Positions 17,371-25,963 of a stretch of 64,000 bases of DNA are shown piece after piece. The notes beneath the pieces were generated by a model, which did not search any database, had not been told where the DNA came from, and saw only the letters and a list, made by a program, of their open reading frames with translations. The stretch is taken from positions 124,001 through 188,000 of the forward strand of contig CBDCGV010000016.1 in NCBI GenBank assembly GCA_965216955.1, in the 5' to 3' direction. The translations under genes and the position numbers were made by a program. The stretch comes from CBDCGV01 sp965216955 (GTDB lineage: Bacteria > Bacteroidota > Bacteroidia > Chitinophagales > JADIYW01). Within the stretch, counting starts at the first letter, position 1. The number at the start of each line of letters is the position of its first letter.

Positions 17371-18425
17371 AGAAGTTTCACCACCATCTTAACAGGTTGA
17401 TGATCAGAATATTCAAAATTCATTTCTACTCCTTCTACTTGCTTTACTTGAATATTTGGAGAAACCAAGTAGAAATCAATTATTGTAGTAAATGTTTTAT
17501 TTGGATCATAAGGTCTGACCAATTTTCTGTTTGTAGCAACATCTATATCATATACCCATTTCCAATTCAGACCAATATAATTTGAATCAATATTCGATTG
17601 ATGGTAATTTTCGATGCCACTAACTTCTAACCCCTCGGTACAATTTCCAAATTCCGGTGGGCATTGGTTCCAATCCCCGCCAACAATTACGTAATTCCCT
17701 TTTTCATATTCTCCTAACAAATAGGATTTTAAATAATCCATTTGTTGCTTTTTGAGACTTCCATCATCATATGCAGAATTATGCGTATTAATAACTACCA
17801 ATTCTTTACCGTTGGACAAAGAGTATCTCGTTAGCAAAAAACAGCGATCCAAAAAAAATATTCTTTTAGGCCAGCTAAAATTTCCCGGGAAAGAATAACG
17901 CGTTGATTGAATTGGTTTTGCTTTTGATAAAGACATAATTCCCGATTTTACTTTCCCCATAGGATTTAATAATGGAATAGGAATATATTTTACATCATAA
18001 TTGATTCCAATGCCCACATTATGTTCAGGCATAAGTTTACTTAGCTCATCAAATTCTTTAATATTGTAACTACGCCTGGAAGCAATCTCCACTTCTTGCA
18101 ATAAGATAAAATCTGCTTTATTCCATTGTTGAATTGTATTCTTTATACCCTCAAAATTCTTTTCAACCCATTCTTTTTTAGAGCGCACCATATTTCCACC
18201 GTCAAAGAAAAAATCAGATTCTTTTCCCAGACCCGCATATCCTATATTCCAAATAAAAAGGGTAATTGAATCAATATCTATATTGCTATCTGCATTGCCA
18301 ACAAATTTTACCTCGGTTTGTTCTTTTGGGTCAAAATCAGTTATTGTGCCATAAATAATAGTCCCGACCACATAAATTAATGCCATCAAAACCAGCAGTA
18401 AAATAAATTTTAAAATCATTTTCAT
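17367..18425 (-). CDS. Endonuclease/exonuclease/phosphatase-family protein, membrane-anchored
   Basis: 352 aa. An N-terminal hydrophobic helix (residues 4-24) looks like a signal anchor, so the catalytic domain is probably periplasmic. Metal-site and catalytic blocks of the EEP (DNase I-like) fold are present: LLQEVE (Glu), NTHNS, GGDWNQCP (Asp and Asn) and SDHQPV (Asp-His). Substrates of the family range from DNA to phospholipids and inositol phosphates; an exported form argues for a nuclease or phosphodiesterase acting outside the cytoplasm. Its stop codon lies inside intergenic repeat copy 1. Confidence 0.85.
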   Translation of the reverse strand: MKMILKFILLLVLMALIYVVGTIIYGTITDFDPKEQTEVKFVGNADSNIDIDSITLFIWNIGYAGLGKESDFFFDGGNMVRSKKEWVEKNFEGIKNTIQQWNKADFILLQEVEIASRRSYNIKEFDELSKLMPEHNVGIGINYDVKYIPIPLLNPMGKVKSGIMSLSKAKPIQSTRYSFPGNFSWPKRIFFLDRCFLLTRYSLSNGKELVVINTHNSAYDDGSLKKQQMDYLKSYLLGEYEKGNYVIVGGDWNQCPPEFGNCTEGLEVSGIENYHQSNIDSNYIGLNWKWVYDIDVATNRKLVRPYDPNKTFTTIIDFYLVSPNIQVKQVEGVEMNFEYSDHQPVKMVVKLL

Positions 18426-18557
18426 ATTGTTCTCATATTCAGATCACTTATAAATATCTCATTTTTATTCCTATTCATGTAATTTCTCATTAATAAGTCC
18501 AAATTATCTTCTAATTAGAGCAAAACCTTTATCTTCAAAAATATTTAATATTTATAT

Positions 18558-19394
18558 ATGAGCCATAAGGAATTAAACTGGAAATCTAAAGATGGATTAG
18601 ACATTTATGGAAGAGTGTGGACACCTGAAAATGGTGAAAAAATTGAGCAGGTTATATGTTTAGTTCATGGTTTTGGTGAACATAGTGGTCGATATCATCA
18701 TGTTGCAAAAATGTTCAACAATAGAGGTTGGGCTGTATTAGCATGCGACCATAGAGGTCATGGAAAATCTGAAGGGCAGCGGGGACATACTCCATATTAT
18801 GAGCATCTACTTGACGACATGGAAAATCTTTTACTTCAGGCAGAACAGCTCTTTCCTACCAGTACAAAAATTTTATATGGCCACAGCATGGGTGGAAATA
18901 TTATGACCAATTATGTTATCCAGAGAAATCCTAAAATTAAAGGAACAATTGTAACCGGTCCTTTCTATAGAACAGCTTCTCCCCCTCCAAAATTTTTGTG
19001 GCTATTAGCACGGATTATGAATAAAATATGGCCTTCTTTTCCAAACAAAGTGCCATTAGAAGCCAATCACATATCTCGAGACAAGGCTATTGTTGAGGCA
19101 TATGTAAATGATCCAATGGTGCATAATAAAATGTCTGCTCGAATGGGATATGAACTTATCAAAAAAGGAGAACAAGCCATTGAACAGGCCAATATGGTCA
19201 AAAGTCCTTTATTGATTTTACACGGTGAAGACGATCAACTTACTGATTTTAACGGCTCAAAATCTTTTGTAACAAAGGCTAATGATAATGTTACATTCAT
19301 TCCTTACAAAGGCCTATTTCATGAACTTCATAACGAACCAGAGAAAGAAACTGTTTTTAAAGATATAATCAATTGGTGTGATCAATTGAGCTAA
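18558..19394 (+). CDS. Alpha/beta hydrolase, monoacylglycerol-lipase/lysophospholipase type
   Basis: 278 aa, no signal peptide, so cytoplasmic or membrane-associated. The oxyanion block is LVHGFGEHSGRY (36-47), with DHRGHGKSEG and the nucleophile elbow GHSMGG (Ser110). The acid lies in HGEDDQLTD and the base is His255 in GLFHELHNE. This is the serine-hydrolase family of monoglyceride lipases. It ends 10 nt before the helicase-nuclease gene and may be co-transcribed with it. Confidence 0.9.
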   Translation: MSHKELNWKSKDGLDIYGRVWTPENGEKIEQVICLVHGFGEHSGRYHHVAKMFNNRGWAVLACDHRGHGKSEGQRGHTPYYEHLLDDMENLLLQAEQLFPTSTKILYGHSMGGNIMTNYVIQRNPKIKGTIVTGPFYRTASPPPKFLWLLARIMNKIWPSFPNKVPLEANHISRDKAIVEAYVNDPMVHNKMSARMGYELIKKGEQAIEQANMVKSPLLILHGEDDQLTDFNGSKSFVTKANDNVTFIPYKGLFHELHNEPEKETVFKDIINWCDQLS

Positions 19395-19404
19395 ATAATA
19401 TTTC

Positions 19405-22400
19405 TTGACTCCAAGCAAGCATTATTTAGATAATCTAATAAGGAAACTTAAAACTGGTAATTTAAGGTCGAAACACCTTAATGCCATCTCAGAGAATTTA
19501 GGGCAACTTGATGTATATGATCTTTCTAATATAAATCAAAGCCTACACTTAAAATTCTTAAATCGGCTATTAACAAAAAGAGTATTTAACTTTTCATTTT
19601 CTATAGATCCGAAACAAATAGAAAAAAAGGACAGCATCCTCTCAAAAATCATCCGAAAACTCGATTTCATTATCTATAATTATCAAGACGAATTTTTAGA
19701 ATTCGGCACAAAATCTTTCGCGTTTGGCTACCCATTGCTCATAAAAAGAGATCCATTAAAGCCAGAAAAAGTTTTAAAGGCACCACTACTCATCTGGTAT
19801 TTAAACATAGAAAGAGACCTCTCAAAAAGTTTAACTTGGAAACTAAGTAGAAATGAAAATCATCCAGTAGTTTTTAATGAACTTCTCCATTCACAACTAA
19901 AATCATCCGACAAAATTGATTTAGATACTATTCTAGAGCATTTAGAAAAAGACATTATTGATGAAACCACACTTCTAAACATCTGTAAAGGTGTATTAGA
20001 GAAAATAGGCGCGGCTCCTATGAATCAAGACACCGAAGTAAAGATTCTTCCATGTCCAAATAAAAATTCAATACAGAAAATAACTGAATATGCTCCTTGT
20101 ATTAGATGGTCAGGTATTTTCGGGCTATTTAAAACGCCAAAGCAAAGTATCATAAAGGATTTAGAGTTGCTAAAAACGTTTTCATTCAAAAAAGAAAATA
20201 GAGAGGAAAAAGATTCTTGCTTTGAAGAAATCTACGCAACGGTAAAGATAGATCCTAGTCAGGAACATGTTTTGAATAGCTTAAAAACTCATGACCAGAT
20301 ACTTATACAGGGACCACCTGGCACAGGAAAAAGTCAAACATTAACGGCTATTATTTCCAATGCACTATACAACCAAAAGTCTTGCTTAATTGTATGCGAA
20401 AAGAAAACAGCATTAGATGTAATTTTTAAGAATCTTAAGACAATAAATCTAGATCAATTATGCATTGTCATTGAAGACACCAATAAAGATAGAACAGATG
20501 TGGTTAGACATGTTCGATCCATTTTAGAGGAAAAAGAAATAACCGGTTTTAAAAATTATAGATTTAAAGAAATAAAAGAACGAGTTTCTAATTTAAAACA
20601 TAGTATAAACAACCAACTAAACAAAACAAACATTGTCTTTTTTGGAGATGACAATTGGATAGACCTTGTCTGCAGGTTTAAAAATATAGCACACAAACCT
20701 GATGAGACGTTAGTAAAAATCATTATTTCCTTATTCAAATTAAATTTTGAAGAATACAAATCCCTTTTAAAAATCATTGAAGAAGTAAAAGAAAATTTCA
20801 GTCCTTTTGGGTTACAACAAAATCCATTTAAAAACATTAACCATTCAACATTAAACAAGATTGAAGAGGATAAAAAGGCATTAAAAGACTTTATTAAAAA
20901 CACAAAAGATCAATATACTGTACTTAACAAGCTCGTTCCAAACATAAAAGTTGGATTGTTAGAGTTTGGAGAGAAGTTTTTTAAAACCAATCGATCAGAA
21001 CGAATTAAAACCTTTCTATTTTCTTTAGTTAATTCGAAATATAAAAGACTGAAATCTCTAAGAGAAGAATTCATATATGATTATCAAATACTTAAAACTA
21101 AAGAAGGAAATTATTTTGACATTCATCTACCCGATTTAGACAATCTTGATTCTATAAATCAATTAATCTCAACTTTACAATCACAGCTTAAGGAGTGTGA
21201 AAAAATTCAAAAAAATAAAAGGGCTCTCAAACCCTATTTAGAATGGAATGCTTTTTTAAATACGCTTTCTAAAAAACACCAGAAGGTTTTCAATATAATA
21301 ACAAAATACAACCTAGAATTTTGGGAGCCGCATATAAAATCTTCGTACCTCTATACGGTAATTCAAAATTATGCCGACAAAAACAACCTCAGAAATTGTC
21401 TTGAAAAGGATATAGATGAATTACTTTCTCTTGAGGAAGAAATGCGAACACTCCTTTCGTCAAAAACGTTAAACACATGGAGTAATAAACAAACTCAAAC
21501 ACTTTCTAAGCGAAGCATAAAATTTATAAAATCGCTCTATAATTTTAGAAAAAACAAAGTATACGGTCGAAGAAATACTTTAAGAGCAATCGTTAACAAA
21601 GATCCATTATTGTTCAAAACTACTTTCCCTGTTCTATTAACAAATCCTACGGTAGCAAGTGCAATACTGCCTCTTCAAGACAACCTATATGACGTTATTA
21701 TTTTTGACGAAGCAAGTCAACTAAGACTTGAAGATACTTACGCTTCTTTACTCAGAGGCAAAAAAAAGATTATTTCCGGAGACAAACATCAAATGCCCCC
21801 ATCGAATTATTTCCAATCATCAGTTTCTTTAGACTTCAAAGAAGAGTTAAGCAATGATTTAGCAATTGATAATTTTTTATCAGACAGTGAATCGCTTTTG
21901 GAATATGCTAGTGATTTAAACTTCAAACCTGTTTTCTTAGACTTTCATTATAGATCAAAACATCCATCTCTCATAAAATTTTCAAACAATGCTTTTTATG
22001 GCCAACGGTTATCTCCTATGCCTCCATCAATTAAACACAACACCTCTCCCTTTAAGTTTTATCAAGTAGATGGCATCTATAAAAAAGACGGGACAAATAT
22101 AGAGGAGGCAAAAGCAATTATTGAAAGCCTTAAAATGATCGAATTGAAACAGAATGAAAAAATTCCATCAATTGGAATTGCCACATTTAATGTCAAACAA
22201 AGAAATCTTGTTTGGAGTTTGCTTATTAACGAAGTACAAAAATCAACTCTTTTCTCCCAAAAGATTTCAAAGCTTATTCAAAGCGGACTGTTTGTAAAAA
22301 ACCTAGAAAATATACAAGGAGATGAACGCGATATTATAATGATTTCTACCACCTATGGCTTAACAGAAGATGGAAAATTTAGGCAAAACTTTGGCCCTAT

Positions 22401-22995
22401 TTCAAGAAAAAAAGGATATAAGCTACTAAATGTAATTATAACCAGAGCAAAAGAATATATTGAAATATACACTTCTATCCCTACTAATTACTATGAAAAT
22501 TATATTGACGCTATTGAAAATAAGGGTTCAAGTAAAGGCTTCTTTTATGCGTACTTAGCTTATGCAAAAGCTATTGTCAACAATAACCAAGAAAAGGCGA
22601 GGCAAATTTTACAGTTGTTAATGCTTAACGGAAAAGAAAAACACACCGCTAATACAAAAGGATCAATGTCTATGTTTATGCAAGAAGTATTTAAAATTAT
22701 TTCATCGCTAAAAGATGTTAAAATACAACCCTTTTATACACATGGAGGATTTACTATAGATTTTGCAATATTTAGAAACAATACACTAATTGGGGCTATT
22801 GAAACTGATAATAAAAAGGAATATAGAAAGAAAGAGGCCTATAGATGGCTTTTGTTCTCTAAAACTACGCTCAAAGCATCCCACCTACCAATATATAGAG
22901 TCTATTCTTACAAATGGTGGCTAGATTGGAATAAAGAAAGCAAAGAGCTCTTACAGTTTGTTAATAGACTAAACAATTACTTATCAAAGAGTTAG
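19405..22995 (+). CDS. SF1 (DNA2/NAM7-like) helicase with C-terminal nuclease-like domain
   Basis: 1196 aa from a TTG start 10 nt after the upstream gene; no early in-frame ATG is available. Walker A GPPGTGKS is at 303-310 and Walker B IIFDEASQ at about 765-772, followed by GDKHQMPPS (motif III), DFHYRSKHPSL (motif IV) and NIQGDERDIIMIS (motif V). The stretch between Walker A and B is long and helical. The C-terminal about 120 residues have the form of a restriction-endonuclease fold of the DUF559/Vsr type, with Asp1119 (FTIDFAI) and Glu1133 with Asp1135 (GAIETDN). Large helicase-nuclease fusions of this type are common in anti-phage systems, so defence is plausible. It is Lys-, Asn- and Ile-rich with no obvious partner genes. 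Confidence 0.75.
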   Translation: MTPSKHYLDNLIRKLKTGNLRSKHLNAISENLGQLDVYDLSNINQSLHLKFLNRLLTKRVFNFSFSIDPKQIEKKDSILSKIIRKLDFIIYNYQDEFLEFGTKSFAFGYPLLIKRDPLKPEKVLKAPLLIWYLNIERDLSKSLTWKLSRNENHPVVFNELLHSQLKSSDKIDLDTILEHLEKDIIDETTLLNICKGVLEKIGAAPMNQDTEVKILPCPNKNSIQKITEYAPCIRWSGIFGLFKTPKQSIIKDLELLKTFSFKKENREEKDSCFEEIYATVKIDPSQEHVLNSLKTHDQILIQGPPGTGKSQTLTAIISNALYNQKSCLIVCEKKTALDVIFKNLKTINLDQLCIVIEDTNKDRTDVVRHVRSILEEKEITGFKNYRFKEIKERVSNLKHSINNQLNKTNIVFFGDDNWIDLVCRFKNIAHKPDETLVKIIISLFKLNFEEYKSLLKIIEEVKENFSPFGLQQNPFKNINHSTLNKIEEDKKALKDFIKNTKDQYTVLNKLVPNIKVGLLEFGEKFFKTNRSERIKTFLFSLVNSKYKRLKSLREEFIYDYQILKTKEGNYFDIHLPDLDNLDSINQLISTLQSQLKECEKIQKNKRALKPYLEWNAFLNTLSKKHQKVFNIITKYNLEFWEPHIKSSYLYTVIQNYADKNNLRNCLEKDIDELLSLEEEMRTLLSSKTLNTWSNKQTQTLSKRSIKFIKSLYNFRKNKVYGRRNTLRAIVNKDPLLFKTTFPVLLTNPTVASAILPLQDNLYDVIIFDEASQLRLEDTYASLLRGKKKIISGDKHQMPPSNYFQSSVSLDFKEELSNDLAIDNFLSDSESLLEYASDLNFKPVFLDFHYRSKHPSLIKFSNNAFYGQRLSPMPPSIKHNTSPFKFYQVDGIYKKDGTNIEEAKAIIESLKMIELKQNEKIPSIGIATFNVKQRNLVWSLLINEVQKSTLFSQKISKLIQSGLFVKNLENIQGDERDIIMISTTYGLTEDGKFRQNFGPISRKKGYKLLNVIITRAKEYIEIYTSIPTNYYENYIDAIENKGSSKGFFYAYLAYAKAIVNNNQEKARQILQLLMLNGKEKHTANTKGSMSMFMQEVFKIISSLKDVKIQPFYTHGGFTIDFAIFRNNTLIGAIETDNKKEYRKKEAYRWLLFSKTTLKASHLPIYRVYSYKWWLDWNKESKELLQFVNRLNNYLSKS

Positions 22996-23103
22996 CACCT
23001 TCATTTATTAAAAATAGAGCTTGCTTATCAACAGCGGGGGATAAGTATTGCACAATATTTCATTGTCATGGTACAAATTTGCAGCAACAAAAAATTTAAA
23101 ACT

Positions 23104-23772
23104 ATGAAAACTATTATCACAAGTTTAGTCCTACTCATTGGACTTAGTACTCAAGGGTTCGCCCAAGGGGAAGAAGAAAAGAATTATGCGCTTCAAAAAG
23201 GAGATCATACAATTGGTTTAGATTTTGGATTAAGTTTTTCTGGCGAGAAAATTAACATCGATGATGACAAAATGAAAGGATCAGGTCGTTTTTCTATTCA
23301 ATTAGGTCCTGAATATCATCATCACATAACTGATAATATCGCTATTGGCTTAGGTATTGATTGGACACATTCAAGAAATAACAATGACAGAGAAGCAGAT
23401 CCAAAAACGGTCTCTATATCTAATACTTCAACATTTTCACCCTCTGTTAGGATTTTTCAGCAATTGGGAGCCAATAAAAGAGGTGGCTTATTTGAGCAGG
23501 TAAATCTTAACTTTATTTTAGGTAAAAGTAAAACAGAGTTTGATGGAGAAGAAGTAGCTGGTAGCGAAAATAAGTACACTACAATTGGTGGATCAATTGA
23601 TTTCGGAGGCTATTTTATGCCAACCGAATGTGTAATGCTAAAACTAGGTGTTGGTATGTTAAATGCTTCAACTAGCAGAGTAAATGGTACTGACACTAGA
23701 ACAAATGACTTTAGTGTGTCTTTAAAAGACTGGTCACAAAACATGTACATTGGTGTTAATGTAAGATTCTAA
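23104..23772 (+). CDS. Outer-membrane beta-barrel protein
   Basis: 222 aa from the ATG at 23104, chosen because it begins a clean signal peptide (MKTIITSLVLLIGLSTQGFA, cleaved near Ala-Gln). An upstream in-frame ATG at 23068 would add 12 polar residues ahead of the signal and is less likely. The mature part alternates polar and hydrophobic residues in about eight to ten short strands, and ends NMYIGVNVRF with a terminal Phe, as outer-membrane barrels do. The specific ligand or role is unknown. A strong terminator follows. Confidence 0.75.
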   Translation: MKTIITSLVLLIGLSTQGFAQGEEEKNYALQKGDHTIGLDFGLSFSGEKINIDDDKMKGSGRFSIQLGPEYHHHITDNIAIGLGIDWTHSRNNNDREADPKTVSISNTSTFSPSVRIFQQLGANKRGGLFEQVNLNFILGKSKTEFDGEEVAGSENKYTTIGGSIDFGGYFMPTECVMLKLGVGMLNASTSRVNGTDTRTNDFSVSLKDWSQNMYIGVNVRF

Positions 23773-23840
23773 AAAAGTTTATGAGACGAATGGCTTTGGC
23801 CAGAGCATAGAAGCTTGCTATTGCCTTTCATAAGGACTTT

Positions 23841-23878
23841 AAAAGAGCGGTAACTGATCAGTTGCCGCTCTTTTTTTT
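23841..23878 (+). terminator. Intrinsic terminator after the beta-barrel gene
   Basis: A long near-palindromic stem centred on TGATCA (arms AAAGAGCGGTAAC and GTTGCCGCTCTTT, with G-U pairs) followed by eight T. Confidence 0.9.
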
Positions 23879-23885
23879 AGCAATA

Positions 23886-24073
23886 AACGACCCCGGGGCA
23901 GGCCCACGAGGTATTGATTTGAGTTCGGCAAGCTGAACAATTTTTTTCCGACTCAAGGGTTGGGGAATTAAACCACTTTGATCCCGAATCGCTTTGCTCT
24001 CTGGATCAATTCGACTGGCTAATTTTAAGATTCGCCTATCGGCGAAAACAAAATTAGAGTCTCATTGATTAAT
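23886..24073. repeat. Structured intergenic repeat, copy 2
   Basis: Direct-orientation counterpart of 17214-17370. It carries an extra about 40-bp insert with its own hairpin (TTCGCC / GGCGAA around 24030-24045), and its left part contains a GC-rich block (ACCCCGGGGC). As in copy 1, the end reads TCATTGATTA and supplies the stop codon of the minus-strand gene next to it (nth, stop at 24069-24071). Confidence 0.75.
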
Positions 24074-24707
24074 TAAACAATGACTTTCTGCCAATTTCAC
24101 TGCAGATCGGACATTTTCTGGGATTGTGCCCTCTTGCAGGACAATGTGCTCGTCCAAAATATATTATTTGTAAATGTAAGTCGTTCCATATTGACTCTTC
24201 AAATAAAGCCTTAAGATCCCTCTCTGTTTTTTCTACATTCTTACCTGTCGACAAACACCAGCGATACGCTAAACGATGTATATGTGTATCTACCGGAAAT
24301 GCAGGAAAACCAAATGCCTGAGACATAACCACGGAAGCAGTCTTATGACCAACGCCCGGCAATGCCTCCAATTCTTTAAAAGTAGCAGGCACAAGACCTT
24401 TATAGTTATCAACTAAAATATTTGATAGGTTTGAAATGGCCTTAGACTTAGTTGGAGATAAACCACAAGGCCGTATTATCGATCTTATTTCTTCAACATC
24501 CACCTTACTCATATCAAATGGATTATCAGCTACCGAAAACAAATGAGGGGTAACCTTATTAACTCGTTCATCAGTACATTGTGCAGATAAAAGTACTGCA
24601 ATTAGTAAAGTATAAGCATCCTTATGATTCAATGGAATTGGAGGGTTTGGATACAACTGCTCCAATTTTTCTTGAACAAAGAGTGCGCGTTCTTTTTTTG
24701 TCATCAA
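24069..24707 (-). CDS. nth: Endonuclease III, DNA glycosylase/AP lyase
   Basis: 212 aa. Removes oxidised pyrimidines and cuts at abasic sites. The helix-hairpin-helix block LPGVGHKTA contains catalytic Lys122 and VDTH contains Asp140. The C-terminal iron-sulfur loop is unusual: only Cys189, Cys199 and Cys202 are present, spaced C-x9-C-x2-C, against the canonical four-Cys pattern C-x6-C-x2-C-x5-C. The [4Fe-4S] cluster may be missing or incomplete. The stop codon is contained in repeat copy 2. Confidence 0.92.
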   Translation of the reverse strand: MMTKKERALFVQEKLEQLYPNPPIPLNHKDAYTLLIAVLLSAQCTDERVNKVTPHLFSVADNPFDMSKVDVEEIRSIIRPCGLSPTKSKAISNLSNILVDNYKGLVPATFKELEALPGVGHKTASVVMSQAFGFPAFPVDTHIHRLAYRWCLSTGKNVEKTERDLKALFEESIWNDLHLQIIYFGRAHCPARGHNPRKCPICSEIGRKSLFN

Positions 24708-24731
24708 ACCAAAATTACAAAAACCACTGTG

Positions 24732-24739
24732 TATCTTTG
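24732..24739 (+). promoter_or_regulatory. Putative -7 box directly before rnhA
   Basis: TATCTTTG ends only 4 nt before the rnhA ATG. If used, transcription would begin at or next to the start codon, giving a leaderless or near-leaderless mRNA. No good -33 TTG is seen. Confidence 0.35.
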
Positions 24740-24743
24740 AAAA

Positions 24744-25190
24744 ATGGTAACAATTTACACTGATGGCTCCTCAAGGGGAAACCCAGGACCTGGAGGATAT
24801 GGCATTGTATTGATTAGTGGCGCTCACAGAAAAGAGCTTTCCGAAGGGTTCAAATGTACTACCAATAACAGAATGGAATTACTTGCAGTAATTGTCGCCC
24901 TTGAAACATTGAAAGTATCTCCATTAAATGTAAAAATCTATTCGGATTCTAAATATGTTGTAGATGCGGTAGAAAAAAAATGGGTTTTTGGCTGGGAAAA
25001 AGTCAATTTTAAGAAAAAGAAGAACCCTGATTTATGGAAGCGCTTTTTGAGCGTCTATAGAAAACATCATGTTTCTTTAGAATGGATTAAAGGACATGCC
25101 AATATCCCTGAGAATGAACGCTGTGATACTTTGGCTGTTGAAGCTTCTTTTAAAGATCAATTACAAGAAGACATAGGTTATAATACTTAA
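24744..25190 (+). CDS. rnhA: Ribonuclease HI
   Basis: 148 aa. Cuts the RNA strand of RNA-DNA hybrids. The active-site carboxylates are visible: Asp7 (YTDGSSRGNPGPGG), Glu45 (NNRMELLA) and Asp68 (YSDSKYV). The late GHANIPENERCD block supplies the His loop and fourth Asp. Length is typical. It is divergent from nth, and its last 4 nt overlap the 3' end of the convergent polyphosphate kinase gene. Confidence 0.96.
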   Translation: MVTIYTDGSSRGNPGPGGYGIVLISGAHRKELSEGFKCTTNNRMELLAVIVALETLKVSPLNVKIYSDSKYVVDAVEKKWVFGWEKVNFKKKKNPDLWKRFLSVYRKHHVSLEWIKGHANIPENERCDTLAVEASFKDQLQEDIGYNT

Positions 25191-25951
25191 TTTACTATAT
25201 CTATCTCTACCTTAGGGAATTTAGGATTCATTTTTTTTAGTGTATCACGTACTGTTTTCGCAATTAAATATTCTTTATACCAGTTCTTATCTGTAGGAAT
25301 AATTTGCCATGGTGCAACAACAGAACAATTCTTGAAAACATCTTCGTATGCCTTCTGATAATCTCCCCAGAACTTTCGCTCTTCAAAATCTGCTTTATTG
25401 TATTTCCACATTTTTTCTGGATTATTGATACGTTCCTCTAATCGTTCTAGCTGTGCTTCTTGTGAAACGTGCAAAAAAAACTTAAGTATTGTTGTATTAT
25501 TCTCCTCCACAAGCAATGACTCAAAGTTATTGATATGCTTGTAACGTTGATGCACCCGCTTCATATTTATCCACTTATGGACTCTCTGTATAAGCACATC
25601 TTCATAGTGAGAGCGGTCAAATACATGTATCATTCCCTCTTGAGGTACCCTTTGATGTACCCGCCATAGAAAATCATGAGCAAACTCTCTTTCAGTAGGT
25701 TTCTTAAATGGGAAAACCCTACATCCCATTGGATTAACCTCTTTAAAAGTTTCACGTATAGCCCCCCCTTTTCCAGCAGCATCCATCCCTTGAAAAACAA
25801 CTAATAAGCTTTGTTTACTTTCTGCAAATAATTTCTTCTGCAAAACGCGGATCTCTTCCTGATATCGTTTCGTTTTTTCTTTTACTTCCCTCTTAGAAAT
25901 ATTTTCAGGAGGAGCTGTTGATACTTTTGAAAGCTTAATCGTATTTGACAT
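25187..25951 (-). CDS. Polyphosphate kinase 2 family enzyme
   Basis: 254 aa. Transfers phosphate between polyphosphate and nucleotides. Walker A-like GMDAAGKGG is at 55-63, the lid and second site at FDRSHYEDV (Asp112), and the block VFPFKKPTEREFAHDFLWR is characteristic of PPK2. Its size fits single-domain PPK2 (class I or III); the nucleotide preference cannot be assigned by eye. It begins 12 nt after the stop of the esterase gene, suggesting one transcript. Confidence 0.93.
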   Translation of the reverse strand: MSNTIKLSKVSTAPPENISKREVKEKTKRYQEEIRVLQKKLFAESKQSLLVVFQGMDAAGKGGAIRETFKEVNPMGCRVFPFKKPTEREFAHDFLWRVHQRVPQEGMIHVFDRSHYEDVLIQRVHKWINMKRVHQRYKHINNFESLLVEENNTTILKFFLHVSQEAQLERLEERINNPEKMWKYNKADFEERKFWGDYQKAYEDVFKNCSVVAPWQIIPTDKNWYKEYLIAKTVRDTLKKMNPKFPKVEIDIVN

Positions 25952-25963
25952 ACTATAGAAATT

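Noticed and set aside
23068..23103. Upstream ATG for the beta-barrel gene
   Set aside because: It would put 12 polar residues before an otherwise standard signal peptide.
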